Source: GCA-2709075 sp038146865 | Lineage (GTDB): Bacteria > Pseudomonadota > Alphaproteobacteria > MPNO01 > UBA2964 | Length of the DNA stretch: 64,000 bases | Reading direction: 5' to 3' | Assembly (NCBI GenBank): GCA_038146865.1 | Contig: JAYQSL010000002.1 | Coordinates: 620,001 to 684,000, forward strand | Shown: in pieces, positions 33,564-42,664 of the stretch | Layout of the letters: each line of letters begins with the position of its first letter | Position numbering within the stretch: position 1 is the stretch's first letter | Translations under genes and position numbers: made by a program | The notes under the pieces: generated by a model | Database searches by the model: none | What the model saw: the letters and a program-made list of their open reading frames with translations, nothing else | Told to the model about the DNA's origin: nothing

Positions 33564-35308
33564 ATAAATATTTAATAGGGATTTTTATAGGCGGCTATTT
33601 CACAATCAGTCCAATCCTCAGTTTGGCAAACGAAAAAGTTGATATTCGAACAACGCAAACTGTCCTCGATAGGCATAATCTATCTTCAGTGGACGCTGCG
33701 CTTTATAAATCGATTTTTGCACTTCAAAGAAATGGGAGCTGGCGTAAGGCGGATTTGGAAAAACAAAAATTGGAAGACATATCCCTTTTGGGGCACGTCC
33801 TGGCTCAGCGTTATCTGCACCCAACGAAGTACAGATCAAAGTATTCTGAGCTAGCGCTTTGGCTTAAGTCTTTTGGAGATCATCCCGATGCCAAGCGTAT
33901 ATATCGTCTAGCCCTAAAGCGTAAACCTAAATCGGCCCGACTGCCCAAAAAGCCTTTTATTTACGGACCCCAAAAGGGTAATACCTTAAAAATGAAATCA
34001 TATGGTACCTACTACAGATTGCGTAAAGCCTCTGTGCCGATTTCTTCCAAAACACGAAACTTCCATACTAAGGTGCGGCGACTTGTTGCAAGGCAGAGAT
34101 TAACCCTTGCCGGAAGATTTGTGGATCAATTTGAAAAACGCGGTATGCACCCCGCGCACATTTCGATTGCGCGTGCGCGAATATCTGCAGGATGGTTTTA
34201 TTATGGCAATGATACAAAAACGATTGATTTAGCGCGCAAAATTGACCCTAGAGCAAGACATTTAGCCCCACTGGGATGGTGGTATAGCGGTTTAGCGCTT
34301 TTCAGAAAAAACGATTTTAAGGCTGCGGCCGAAAACTTTGAATTATTGGCGCTTTCTGATGACATATCAGCTGCCTCGAGAGCATCGGCAGCCTTTTGGG
34401 CAGGAAGGGCAAACATGATAGCAAGGCTACCAGCGAGAGCTTTTAAATTTTTTAAACTCGCTGCTAGAGAAAAATTTCAGTTTTACGGGATTCTCGCGAC
34501 CCAAGTCATAGGATTAAAGTTTTTCGGAAACTGGGGACCCTCTTCAAATAACTCGGCTAAACTGATGTTTTTCAAACAACATCCGTCAGCACAAAGGGCT
34601 ATGAAACTATTCCAAATCGGAGAGCGAGCCCGAGCCGCAAGAGAATTAGAACAACTCAGCCACGATCCCAATCCCCGCGCGCAAAGGGCCTTGCTTCAAT
34701 CCGCCGATGCGCTTTCGATGCCGAGGCTAGCCTATCAAACTGCTAAATCCCTTGAATTCGACGGCACCCAATTAGTCTTACGTGGCCTTTATCCCCTACC
34801 CCCTTGGAGTCCCAAGGAGGGCCTAATCCTGGATCGGGCTTTGATTTTTGCGTTTATGCGCCAAGAATCTGCTTTCAGGACCAGAGCTAGAAGTCCTGCC
34901 GGAGCAAGAGGTTTGATGCAATTGATGCCAAGAACTGCACTCTATATTGGTGGAAGAAACTATCGAGCCCGAAATATTCGCCGACTTTATGAACCAGAGA
35001 TAAATATAAATTTAGGACAGAAATACCTTGCTTACCTGATGGAAAACGACTTGGTAGGACCCAATCTTTTCCTCCTTGCAGCTGCCTACAACGCGGGCCC
35101 AGGAAACCTTAAAAAATGGCGGGAAAAAATTAATACGGGTTCAGATTCACTTATGTTTATTGAGAGTATTCCCTCAAGGGAGACTAGAAATTTTATCGAA
35201 CGTGTAGTTGCAAATTTTTGGATTTATAGAAATAGGCTGGGTCAGCCTGTTCCATCATTAAAATCTCTAGCTGAGGGCGGAATTCCAATGTATCAGGTAC
35301 TCGACTAA
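33560..35308 (+). CDS. Soluble-type lytic transglycosylase (SLT domain)
   Basis: Periplasmic enzyme that cleaves peptidoglycan glycan strands to 1,6-anhydro ends. A signal peptide (MNKYLIGIFIGGYFTISPILSLA) is followed by a long alpha-superhelical region, as in Slt70. The C-terminal SLT domain runs from about residue 430. Catalytic Glu is in FAFMRQESAFRTRARSPAGARGLMQLMP, with NINLGQKYLAYLMEN and LLAAAYNAGPGNLKKW after it. The ATG at 33560 overlaps the UDG stop (ATGA), which fixes the start and shows translational coupling. Length 582 residues, normal. Confidence 0.92.
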   Translation: MNKYLIGIFIGGYFTISPILSLANEKVDIRTTQTVLDRHNLSSVDAALYKSIFALQRNGSWRKADLEKQKLEDISLLGHVLAQRYLHPTKYRSKYSELALWLKSFGDHPDAKRIYRLALKRKPKSARLPKKPFIYGPQKGNTLKMKSYGTYYRLRKASVPISSKTRNFHTKVRRLVARQRLTLAGRFVDQFEKRGMHPAHISIARARISAGWFYYGNDTKTIDLARKIDPRARHLAPLGWWYSGLALFRKNDFKAAAENFELLALSDDISAASRASAAFWAGRANMIARLPARAFKFFKLAAREKFQFYGILATQVIGLKFFGNWGPSSNNSAKLMFFKQHPSAQRAMKLFQIGERARAARELEQLSHDPNPRAQRALLQSADALSMPRLAYQTAKSLEFDGTQLVLRGLYPLPPWSPKEGLILDRALIFAFMRQESAFRTRARSPAGARGLMQLMPRTALYIGGRNYRARNIRRLYEPEININLGQKYLAYLMENDLVGPNLFLLAAAYNAGPGNLKKWREKINTGSDSLMFIESIPSRETRNFIERVVANFWIYRNRLGQPVPSLKSLAEGGIPMYQVLD

Positions 35309-35314
35309 ATTTTA

Positions 35315-35860
35315 ATGCGAGACTTTAATATGGCAGGAATTGATCACAATATAGAATTTAAAGCCCTTAATATTGCCGTCATGACAGTTTCGGACACTAG
35401 AACGGAAGAAACTGACAAATCTGGCGCTTTGCTTGTAGAAAGTTTGCTTACAGCTGGTCATAACCTCTCGGCCAAAACGATTGTTCCCGATGAACAAACC
35501 GAAATAGAGGCCGCGCTCAGGCAGTGGATCATGGACGAAACCATCGATGTTGTGTTGGCGACCGGGGGCACAGGAGTGACTGGTAGAGATGTGACCCCTG
35601 AAGCTTTTCAAGCGGTATACGAAAAAGAAATTCCTGGGTTTGGAGAATTATTCAGAATGATCAGTTACGACTTAATAAAAACATCGACATTACAGTCTCG
35701 GGCAACAGCTGGCGTAGCAGGTGGCACCTACTTATTTGCTCTTCCAGGCTCAACCGGAGCATGTCGTGATGCCTGGAACCAAATACTGATCCACCAATTA
35801 GATATTCGGCACAGGCCTTGTAACTTTGCTGAATTAATTCCGAGGCTAACAGAAGTATAG
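35315..35860 (+). CDS. moaB: Molybdenum cofactor biosynthesis protein B
   Basis: A MoaB/Mog-type protein of 181 residues that adenylylates molybdopterin or acts in its insertion. IAVMTVSDTRTEETDKSGALL (about 21-41), LATGGTGVTGRDVTPEAFQAV (about 80-100) and AGGTYLFALPGSTGACRDAWNQIL are classic MPT-binding motifs. A second in-frame ATG at 35330 could be the true start. Six bases separate it from the transglycosylase stop, so the UDG-slt-moaB run is one operon. No molybdoenzyme is seen in the window. Confidence 0.9.
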   Translation: MRDFNMAGIDHNIEFKALNIAVMTVSDTRTEETDKSGALLVESLLTAGHNLSAKTIVPDEQTEIEAALRQWIMDETIDVVLATGGTGVTGRDVTPEAFQAVYEKEIPGFGELFRMISYDLIKTSTLQSRATAGVAGGTYLFALPGSTGACRDAWNQILIHQLDIRHRPCNFAELIPRLTEV

Positions 35861-35939
35861 CCAAAACTTTCATGGAGCTGGATATTTTCTCTATGCCATT
35901 TGGACAACGAATTACCTTATACCTGGCCGAGAAAATATT

Positions 35940-36848
35940 ATGAGAATTGGCATAGACCTGGGCGGAACCAAAATAGAGTTTATTGCTCTTGATTCGGCTG
36001 GTTTAGAACGAGTACGTTTTCGTAGAAATACTCCAGTTGCTAACTACCCTGAAACCATTGACCTAATCGCGAGAAACGTCTCAACCATCGAAAAACGGTT
36101 TTCAGTTAAATGCAGTGTAGGAATAGGAATACCGGGATCGATCTCACCTTCTTCTGGTCTCGTGCAGAACGCTAACTCGACCTGGCTAAATGGCCAAGAC
36201 CTCGGGCAAGACCTTTCCTCCGTTCTGAGTCGAACGATTAAGATAGAAAATGACGCTAATTGCTTTGCCCTCTCTGAGGCAAACGACGGAAGCGGTTTCG
36301 GTGCGCATAGTATGTTCGGTGTTATTTTTGGTACTGGCGTTGGCGGAGGTCTTATTGCCAACAACAAGCTGATAGCAGGATCAAATGCGATAGGTGGAGA
36401 ATGGGGACACAACCCATTACCCAAAGAGGACAGTCACATAACGCAAGAGAGACATTGTTGGTGTGGAAAAAAGGACTGTATTGAAACTTATTTATCAGGT
36501 CCTTCCTTGGAAAAAGAGTTTTTAGAAGAAACAGGTAAAAGAGCGCCTTGCTCTGAGATCTTCTCACCCGATAAAATTCTAGACTCCGCCGCGACTAAAA
36601 TTATTGCACGCTTCGAAAAGCGGGCAGCCATAGCGCTAGCGTCGGTGATAAATATCTTTGATCCCCAGGTAATTGTCCTTGGGGGTGGTCTCTCCAACAT
36701 CCCAAGAATTTATGACCAAATTCTGTTTCACTTACAAAAATATATTTTTTCTAAAAGCTACACAGTTAATTTAAAGCCGCCGGTGCACGGAGACTCAAGT
36801 GGAGTACGCGGGGCTGCCCGTCTTTGGGATGACCTTACTGACAGTTAA
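35940..36848 (+). CDS. ROK family sugar kinase (fructokinase-like)
   Basis: A 302-residue sugar kinase. MRIGIDLGGTKIEFIALD is the phosphate-1 motif. ENDANCFALSEA carries the catalytic Asp105. GVIFGTGVGGGLIANNKLI is the phosphate-2 loop. HCWCGKKDCIETYLSGPSLE (His157, Cys173, Cys175, Cys180) is the ROK zinc site. These features favour a fructokinase or mannokinase (Mak-like) role, converting fructose to fructose-6-phosphate; exact sugar specificity is not shown. It lies 80 nt after moaB. Confidence 0.88.
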   Translation: MRIGIDLGGTKIEFIALDSAGLERVRFRRNTPVANYPETIDLIARNVSTIEKRFSVKCSVGIGIPGSISPSSGLVQNANSTWLNGQDLGQDLSSVLSRTIKIENDANCFALSEANDGSGFGAHSMFGVIFGTGVGGGLIANNKLIAGSNAIGGEWGHNPLPKEDSHITQERHCWCGKKDCIETYLSGPSLEKEFLEETGKRAPCSEIFSPDKILDSAATKIIARFEKRAAIALASVINIFDPQVIVLGGGLSNIPRIYDQILFHLQKYIFSKSYTVNLKPPVHGDSSGVRGAARLWDDLTDS

Positions 36849-37299
36849 ATTTAGTCTCAAAAAAGAAGCGGAAATATATCCTCTACTTTGGCTAGCGGTA
36901 TCATCACCGTTTTGTTTCCCAGCGTAATTAACTTGCCTTTTTATAGCCCAAGTTTTGGGCATATATCAGCTCATAATAGATTACTCTTCTTAGAACCCCG
37001 GAACCCCCAATTAGTCAGAGGCTTAGTAGGTTATTTTTTCTCCTTTTAAACTTCGGTCGCTATAACACTAGATTATGTTCGATATGTTTTGATACGGCGA
37101 GCTAGAACTTAATTGCAGTTCAACAATCTCTTTTGATCTTGTAACCAATAATAGTTACGGTCTGCGGCTCTCGATCGAAAAATCAAAACGATTCATTTAG
37201 AACACAGAAATTTTCACTTCGCTCTAGCCCCATGTTGAAAACAGTTTTTACCAAACAATATACCAATATTGGCATGTTTGAAGCGCTAATGTTTCAACA
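36849..37299. other. Non-coding gap between ROK kinase and aspS, nothing convincing
   Basis: This 451-bp A+T-rich stretch separates two convergent genes. The only structures I see are a 15-nt hairpin, GCCCAA-GTT-TTGGGC (36946-36960), without a U tail, and a short palindrome, CCAATATTGG, near 37262. No ORF, tRNA or clear terminator was recognised. Confidence 0.5.
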
Positions 37300-39084
37300 T
37301 TACTCGTCTTTCACTTGCGGCATCTCAACTCTTATATGAAGTTCCTCAAGGTGTGATTGACTTACAACCGCAGGAGCACCCATCATCAAGTCTTGAGCCT
37401 GTTGGGTCATCGGGAACATCGTGACTTCTCTAATATTCTCTTCACCTGCCAATAACATTACGATTCTATCAATTCCAGGAGCAGAACCACCATGGGGAGG
37501 CGCACCAAATTTCAATGCGTTGAGCATGCCGCCAAAACGCGCCTCTACCTCACTGGCGGCATAGCCGGCCAATTCAAAAGCCTTGTACATTATTTCTGGC
37601 CGATGATTCCTAATTGCACCGCTAGACAGCTCAATCCCATTGCAAACTATGTCATATTGAAATGCTTTAATATTTAGTGGATCCTCACTCTCAAGCGCTT
37701 CCAATCCTCCCTGCGGCATCGAAAAGGGATTATGGCTAAATTCCAATGTTCCAGTTCGGGGGTCTAACTCATACATCGGATAATCAATTATCCAACAGAA
37801 TTTAAACGTGTTCTGATCAAGCAGCTTTAACTCGTCTGCTATCCGAGTTCTCGCCAAGGCTCCAAATTGCGCAGCTAATTGCTCCCCCTCACACACAAAA
37901 AATACTGCATCGCCGTCTTTAAAACCAGTTATATCTTGAAGTTTTGAAAGGCGATCCTCGTCAAGAAAACGTGCAATCGGGCCTTTAGCCTCTCCATCCT
38001 GGAAAAGAATATATCCCAGACCCCCAGCTCCTTCTTTGCGAGCCCAGTCATTGAGTTTATCGAAAAAACTTCTTGGCTGATTTGCGGCTGATGGAGCCGG
38101 TATGGCGCGCACAACTGCACCCTTCTCTATTGCATTGGCGAAAATTTTAAAATCTGTTCCGCGCCAAACCTCGGTTACATCCGACATCACAATAGGGTTA
38201 CGAAGATCAGGTTTATCCGTACCGTATTTCAAGATTGCTTCTTCATATGGAATTCTGGGGAATGGCGCCTCAGTGACAGTTTTTCCACCACCAAATTCGT
38301 TAAACACACCAGTTAAGACTGGCTCCAAAGCCTCGAAAACATCCTCTTGTGTTACAAAGGACATCTCCATATCTAATTGATAAAATTCCCCCGGTGACCT
38401 ATCCGCCCTCGCGTCCTCATCACGAAAACAAGGTGCTATTTGAAAGTAACGGTCAAACCCCGCGACCATAATTAACTGTTTGAATTGTTGGGGCGCCTGG
38501 GGTAAAGCGTAAAATTGGCCTGAGTGCAGACGGCTAGGTACGAGAAAGTCCCTCGCGCCCTCAGGGGAAGTTGAAGTCAGAATCGGTGTCTGAAATTCAA
38601 CGAAACCCTGTTCCGTCATTCTTCTCCGGATATCAGAAATAACACGGGACCGCAAAACAATATTTTTGTGAATTCTATCTCGCCTCAAATCCAAGAAGCG
38701 AAAACGTAATCTGGTCTCCTCACCATAATCTTCATCGCTATTCACTTGGAGAGGCAAAGGTTCTGCTGGACCTAAAACCTCAACTTCTTGTATGACCAGT
38801 TCTACTTCGCCCGTTGGGATAGAGGAGTTAATCGTTTCGTCACTTCTAGGGACGACTTTGCCAGTTACACATATTACAGTCTCATTACGGGCATCTTCGA
38901 CAACGCCAAAAATAGGGCTACTGGAGTCCAGCACGCATTGCGTGATCCCGTAATGGTCTCTTAAATCAACAAACAATAAATTACCATGATCTCGCTTGCG
39001 ATGGATCCATCCTGACAATCTTACTTTTTCTCCAGCGTGTTCAATACGTAGATCACCACACCGATGAGTTCTATACTCGTGCAT
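37300..39084 (-). CDS. aspS: Aspartyl-tRNA synthetase
   Basis: Class II synthetase charging tRNA-Asp, and often also tRNA-Asn in bacteria with the amidotransferase route (not tested here). The ATG at 39084 gives MHEYRTHRCGDLRIEHAG, the usual alphaproteobacterial start, with GGAA seven bases upstream; an ATG 15 nt earlier lacks a ribosome site. An OB anticodon-binding domain comes first (VRLSGWIHRKRDHGNLLFVDLRD). Then class II motif 2, CFRDEDARADRSPGEFYQLD, and motif 3, GGSAPGIDRIVMLLAGEENIREVTMFP. The GAD insertion is present. About 594 residues, full length. Confidence 0.96.
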   Translation of the reverse strand: MHEYRTHRCGDLRIEHAGEKVRLSGWIHRKRDHGNLLFVDLRDHYGITQCVLDSSSPIFGVVEDARNETVICVTGKVVPRSDETINSSIPTGEVELVIQEVEVLGPAEPLPLQVNSDEDYGEETRLRFRFLDLRRDRIHKNIVLRSRVISDIRRRMTEQGFVEFQTPILTSTSPEGARDFLVPSRLHSGQFYALPQAPQQFKQLIMVAGFDRYFQIAPCFRDEDARADRSPGEFYQLDMEMSFVTQEDVFEALEPVLTGVFNEFGGGKTVTEAPFPRIPYEEAILKYGTDKPDLRNPIVMSDVTEVWRGTDFKIFANAIEKGAVVRAIPAPSAANQPRSFFDKLNDWARKEGAGGLGYILFQDGEAKGPIARFLDEDRLSKLQDITGFKDGDAVFFVCEGEQLAAQFGALARTRIADELKLLDQNTFKFCWIIDYPMYELDPRTGTLEFSHNPFSMPQGGLEALESEDPLNIKAFQYDIVCNGIELSSGAIRNHRPEIMYKAFELAGYAASEVEARFGGMLNALKFGAPPHGGSAPGIDRIVMLLAGEENIREVTMFPMTQQAQDLMMGAPAVVSQSHLEELHIRVEMPQVKDE

Positions 39085-39218
39085 ATTTGGTTCCAACATC
39101 TGTAAATACGTTACCTATTCTCAACTCAGTCTTCGACGGAGAGGCCACGGATTAAGCCTAAATGTCAAGAGGAATCGCCCCCTATCCGAGATGAAATTAA
39201 TTGTGTATAGCGAGGCAC

Positions 39219-40007
39219 ATGTCTTTAATCACAGATAGCGAGTCCCTCTCTAGCTTCTGCAAAAAAGTTGCAGCGACTTCTGATTTCATAACTGTTGATA
39301 CCGAGTTCATGCGAGAGACTACCTACTGGTCCGAGCTTTGCCTAATCCAGATAGCGGGAGAAAAGGAAGCGGCGGCTATCGATGTCCTAAGTAATAATCT
39401 TGATCTTTCGCCGATTCTAGACCTGATGCGAAATGTTTCCATAACAAAGGTTTTCCATGCTGCACGACAGGATTTAGAAATATTTTTTCGGTTGATGGGA
39501 GAAATCCCAAGACCAATTTTCGATACCCAAATTTTTTCAATGGTCTGCGGTTTTGGAGAGTCGGTAGGCTATGAGACATTAGTAAGGAGCCTTACAAAAG
39601 AAACAATTGACAAGACCGCTCGGTTTACTAATTGGAAACAGAGGCCGTTGTCGACAAAGCAGATCTCGTACGCATTATCAGACGTTACCCATCTTCGGGT
39701 TATCTACAAAAGACTGCTTCAAATGCTCGCTAAAAACGGGCGAACAGATTGGGTTGCTCAGGAACTAGAGGTCTTAACTAACGCTCAAACATATTTGATG
39801 GAACCAAATGAGTCATGGAGACGTTTAAAACACAAACTTTCCAGACCCCGTCATTTATTAATTCTACGGGAAGTAGCTGCATGGAGAGAAAGTGAGGCTC
39901 AGCGTCGTAATATTCCTAGAACACACGTGCTTCGGGATCAGGCCATCTTAGAAATCGCGACACAAGCACCAAAAATGAGAGAGCTCTTAGGGCGCTCCGC
40001 GGCCTAA
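39219..40007 (+). CDS. rnd: Ribonuclease D, N-terminal part (gene split by frameshift)
   Basis: 3'-5' exoribonuclease of the DEDD family that trims tRNA precursors. The exonuclease domain has DTEFMRETTYWSELCLIQIAG, HAARQDLEIFF and YALSDVTHLRVIY, providing the four acidic residues. The first HRDC domain (LLILREVAAWRESEAQRRNIPRTHVLRDQAILEIA) follows. The reading frame then stops at 40007, giving 262 residues instead of about 380. The expected second HRDC domain continues in another frame from about 39990 to 40381. One extra G in the GGG at 39990-39992 would join them. The start is taken as ATG 39219. Confidence 0.88.
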   Translation: MSLITDSESLSSFCKKVAATSDFITVDTEFMRETTYWSELCLIQIAGEKEAAAIDVLSNNLDLSPILDLMRNVSITKVFHAARQDLEIFFRLMGEIPRPIFDTQIFSMVCGFGESVGYETLVRSLTKETIDKTARFTNWKQRPLSTKQISYALSDVTHLRVIYKRLLQMLAKNGRTDWVAQELEVLTNAQTYLMEPNESWRRLKHKLSRPRHLLILREVAAWRESEAQRRNIPRTHVLRDQAILEIATQAPKMRELLGRSAA

Positions 40008-40033
40008 AGAGCGGCCTACCAAAAACAGAAAGG

Positions 40034-40381
40034 TTGGAGTCCTTGCTTGCCGCCATAAAAAGAGGTGCTGAATTACCTGAAAACATGGCGCCAGTGCTGC
40101 CTGATAGGCCTAAAAAAGATGCATCCTTGGAAGCAACAAGAGACCTTATCAAAATACTTCTAAAACATAACTCACATGAGCACGGGGTTGCCCCAAAATT
40201 AATTATTAACGCTGATGGGATCGAAAAACTGATATCTCGAGAGAACGACATAAGCGAAATTCTCTCCGGCTGGAGATATGAAATTTTCGGCAAGCACGCG
40301 ACAAAATTGTTAGAAGGAAATCTTGCACTCGGCACAAATGGGAAACACATTAAATTAATTGATCTTGGCCATCGTCTCTAA
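40034..40381 (+). CDS. rnd: Ribonuclease D, C-terminal HRDC part (split gene)
   Basis: The missing C-terminus of the preceding RNase D gene in a different frame. Upstream of a TTG at 40034, the same frame is open to before 39990 and reads ALRGLKSGLPKTERLES. Then come LLAAIKRGAELPENMAP and GVAPKLIINADGIEKLISREND, and finally ILSGWRYEIFGKHATKLLEGNLAL. The last two are conserved HRDC-2 signatures of RNase D. It is unlikely to be an independent gene because no ribosome site or true start codon is present. Its stop overlaps the convergent hdaA end by four bases. Confidence 0.7.
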   Translation: MESLLAAIKRGAELPENMAPVLPDRPKKDASLEATRDLIKILLKHNSHEHGVAPKLIINADGIEKLISRENDISEILSGWRYEIFGKHATKLLEGNLALGTNGKHIKLIDLGHRL

Positions 40382-41055
40382 ATCCATTCTCGGAAAACAT
40401 CACGCACAAAAGGAATTGTGATGGCCCTTTTCTTCGATAATGACTCCTCGTTCAGACGCTCAACTATTTCCAGAGCTGAGCCATAGCTTCTGTTCATTCT
40501 TGACACGATAAAGTTTATTAAGTCGGAATTCACTAAGACCTGCTTATCATCAAACATTTTAAACAAAATGCCCTTTAATAAATCATCATCTGGAAGTCCT
40601 ATTTCAGAGATTGGTAAACTTTTTAACCGCGACATTAAATCAGGTAACGGGAGCTGCCATGCCGCCGGAGGCTTTTTAGCCGTAAGAAGAAGATATCCTC
40701 CTTTGGAATACATATGATTGAAAAGATGAAGCAAGGGCTCGGGATTAGCCGTATCGGCATCATCGACAAAACATGTCAAAACCCGTTCGTTTTCACGGAC
40801 TATTTCCAAGACCTCTGAGACTTCTGACCCTTTGACCTCTATTGCATTACTTTGATCTTTCCAGAGGCACCCCAAGTGGGTCTTACCAGAACCATGTGGA
40901 CCACAGACTACCAACCCATGCATTGGCCACTCTGGCCAGCTATCGAGCCACAAGATAGCTTCTTCGTTAGACTTAGAAACAATAAAATCATGCCTCCCTC
41001 GCGCTGATCTGATGGGCAGATCTAACACGTACTGCCTTTGTAAACTTTCTATCAT
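40378..41055 (-). CDS. hdaA: HdaA-like DnaA-related ATPase
   Basis: A 225-residue DnaA-homologous AAA+ protein. In Caulobacter HdaA with the sliding clamp triggers DnaA-ATP hydrolysis to prevent over-replication. The Walker A is GPHGSGKTHLG (about 52-62), the Walker B region is VLTCFVDDADTANPEPLLHLFNHM, and LMSRLKSLPISEIGLPDDDLL matches DnaA box VII. It lacks the DnaA DNA-binding domain IV, as HdaA does. An N-terminal QRQYVLDLP may be the clamp-binding motif. It sits 10 nt downstream of the AI-2E permease gene, a known alphaproteobacterial order. Confidence 0.88.
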   Translation of the reverse strand: MIESLQRQYVLDLPIRSARGRHDFIVSKSNEEAILWLDSWPEWPMHGLVVCGPHGSGKTHLGCLWKDQSNAIEVKGSEVSEVLEIVRENERVLTCFVDDADTANPEPLLHLFNHMYSKGGYLLLTAKKPPAAWQLPLPDLMSRLKSLPISEIGLPDDDLLKGILFKMFDDKQVLVNSDLINFIVSRMNRSYGSALEIVERLNEESLSKKRAITIPFVRDVFREWI

Positions 41056-41065
41056 CTCAACGGTT

Positions 41066-42115
41066 CTAAGAATCTTTCAGATAATTTTTTCTATAACCCT
41101 CCGTTGCGAAACGGATCAAAACTCCAAAGACCGCGGCAACTGGGAGCGCAATGAGGACGCCACTGAAGCCAAACAGCGCCCCCCCAACCATCAATGAAAA
41201 TATCATCCAAACAGGGTGAAGCCCTATCCTATCACCTACCAGCTTAGGCGTTATGAAATTTCCCTCTATTATCTGTCCGATCAGAAAGATCGCGACCACT
41301 ACGAGCAAGGGATCCCAGCTACCAAATTGTAAAAATGCTAAAATTAATGACACTATTAGGCCGATTAGCATTCCAATATATGGCACGAAAGAGATAAGCC
41401 CAGCTATAATCCCAGCTACCAGGGCAAAATCCAGCCCAAGAAATATCAAAGCAGCTGAATAGTAAAATACCAGTATTAAACAAACCATTAACTGGCCCCG
41501 TATAAAACTGGCAAGCACTTGATCTATCGAACCAAAAAGATCTCTTAAAATTTTTGAGTGCTGTTTGGGTATTAGGTCAACCAATAATGCAACCATGCGA
41601 TCCCAATCGCGTAAAAGATAAAAAAGGACTATCGGGGTTACAATCACTAGGGAGAGAAAATTGAGCGCTGCCAGTCCACCAACCCAAAAAGTTCGGGTCA
41701 AATCACCTACCCATGCCAGGGTCTGAGGTCCGTATGCTTCTCTTATTTTTTCTGCCGATAGAGCCTGATCAAAGATGGGCCAGGTGTCTTGAAGGTTACC
41801 AATAACTGAGCCAACGCCAATTCTTATTTTTTCAATGTAATTCGGCGCTTGCTCTATAAAACCAATAAGCTGTTGTAAAAGAATTGGCGCAAAAAATACC
41901 AAAATTCCAAGAGCTAAAAATATTGCACCAAAGGCAAGAATAGAGGCTCCAAGCCAACGCGGGCATCCCGCAGACTCCAAGAAATCTGCGACGGGATCAA
42001 GAAGATACGCTAGTACAAGGCCGACAATAAAAGGAAGAAGAATGTCGGAGATTGCCCATAAAAATCCTAATAAAAATAAAGCAAACCCTACAACGCAAAT
42101 ATTCCTTGAAGTCAT
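41066..42115 (-). CDS. AI-2E family transporter (PerM/YdbJ-like permease)
   Basis: A 349-residue protein with about eight membrane segments. The N-terminal LLPFIVGLVLAYLLDPVADFLESAG matches the AI-2E exporter family, as do the central RDWDRMVALLVDLIPKQH and the C-terminal GLISFVPYIGMLIGLIVSL and GDRIGLHPVWMIFSLMVGGALFGFSGVLIALPVAAVFGVL. Despite the name most members transport unknown solutes. Its ATG overlaps the stop of the upstream phosphatidyltransferase (ATGA), so the two are translationally coupled. Confidence 0.88.
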   Translation of the reverse strand: MTSRNICVVGFALFLLGFLWAISDILLPFIVGLVLAYLLDPVADFLESAGCPRWLGASILAFGAIFLALGILVFFAPILLQQLIGFIEQAPNYIEKIRIGVGSVIGNLQDTWPIFDQALSAEKIREAYGPQTLAWVGDLTRTFWVGGLAALNFLSLVIVTPIVLFYLLRDWDRMVALLVDLIPKQHSKILRDLFGSIDQVLASFIRGQLMVCLILVFYYSAALIFLGLDFALVAGIIAGLISFVPYIGMLIGLIVSLILAFLQFGSWDPLLVVVAIFLIGQIIEGNFITPKLVGDRIGLHPVWMIFSLMVGGALFGFSGVLIALPVAAVFGVLIRFATEGYRKNYLKDS

Positions 42116-42663
42116 CTCGCTGTTCCTCCCGTTTCCGGAATTTGATCACGGAAAAGGCTAGAGATATAAGCACCACCTGAGAGAATTGTAGAAATTGCTA
42201 TTAAGTAAATTGCAACTTGTTTGACTTCACCTAGACCGTGTTGAAAGCTGAGTTCAGCAAGAACAAAGATTATCAGTAAAATCTGCAATGCTGTATTGAA
42301 TTTGCTTATGATCAACGTACGCAATTTGACTTCCGCTTTAGAAACATGGAGCAGCAAGACCCCTCCGATAATGAGCAGGTCTCTAAATACCACCAAGATA
42401 GCAAGCCATAACGGAATTTGATCAATTGCACCAAGGGTTATGTAAACTCCCATCAATAAAGCCTTATCTGCCAGTGGATCGAGGTACATGCCAAGTTTTG
42501 AACTCTTTTTCCAATGTTTCGCTATAAATCCGTCTAAAGCATCAGATATGCCGGCAGCCATGAATAACCAAAACGCCGCATCAAAACGATGGGTAAGGAT
42601 CAACCAGACTAGGACAGGCACACTAAATAAGCGGGCGAGTGATATAATGTTTGGTAAATTCAC
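42112..42663 (-). CDS. CDP-alcohol phosphatidyltransferase (PgsA-like)
   Basis: A membrane enzyme making an acidic or zwitterionic phospholipid from a CDP-activated lipid. The family motif DGFIAKHWKKSSKLGMYLDPLADK (about 39-62) fits D-G-x2-A-R/K-x8-G-x3-D-x3-D, with Lys in place of the usual Arg, as in many alphaproteobacterial members. Four to five membrane segments follow. I start at GTG 42663, one base after the DUF2066 stop, where VNLPNIISLARLFSVPVLVW resembles family N-termini; an upstream ATG would read through the end of the neighbouring gene. 183 residues. Whether it makes phosphatidylglycerophosphate is not certain. Confidence 0.88.
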   Translation of the reverse strand: MNLPNIISLARLFSVPVLVWLILTHRFDAAFWLFMAAGISDALDGFIAKHWKKSSKLGMYLDPLADKALLMGVYITLGAIDQIPLWLAILVVFRDLLIIGGVLLLHVSKAEVKLRTLIISKFNTALQILLIIFVLAELSFQHGLGEVKQVAIYLIAISTILSGGAYISSLFRDQIPETGGTAR

Positions 42664-42664
42664 T

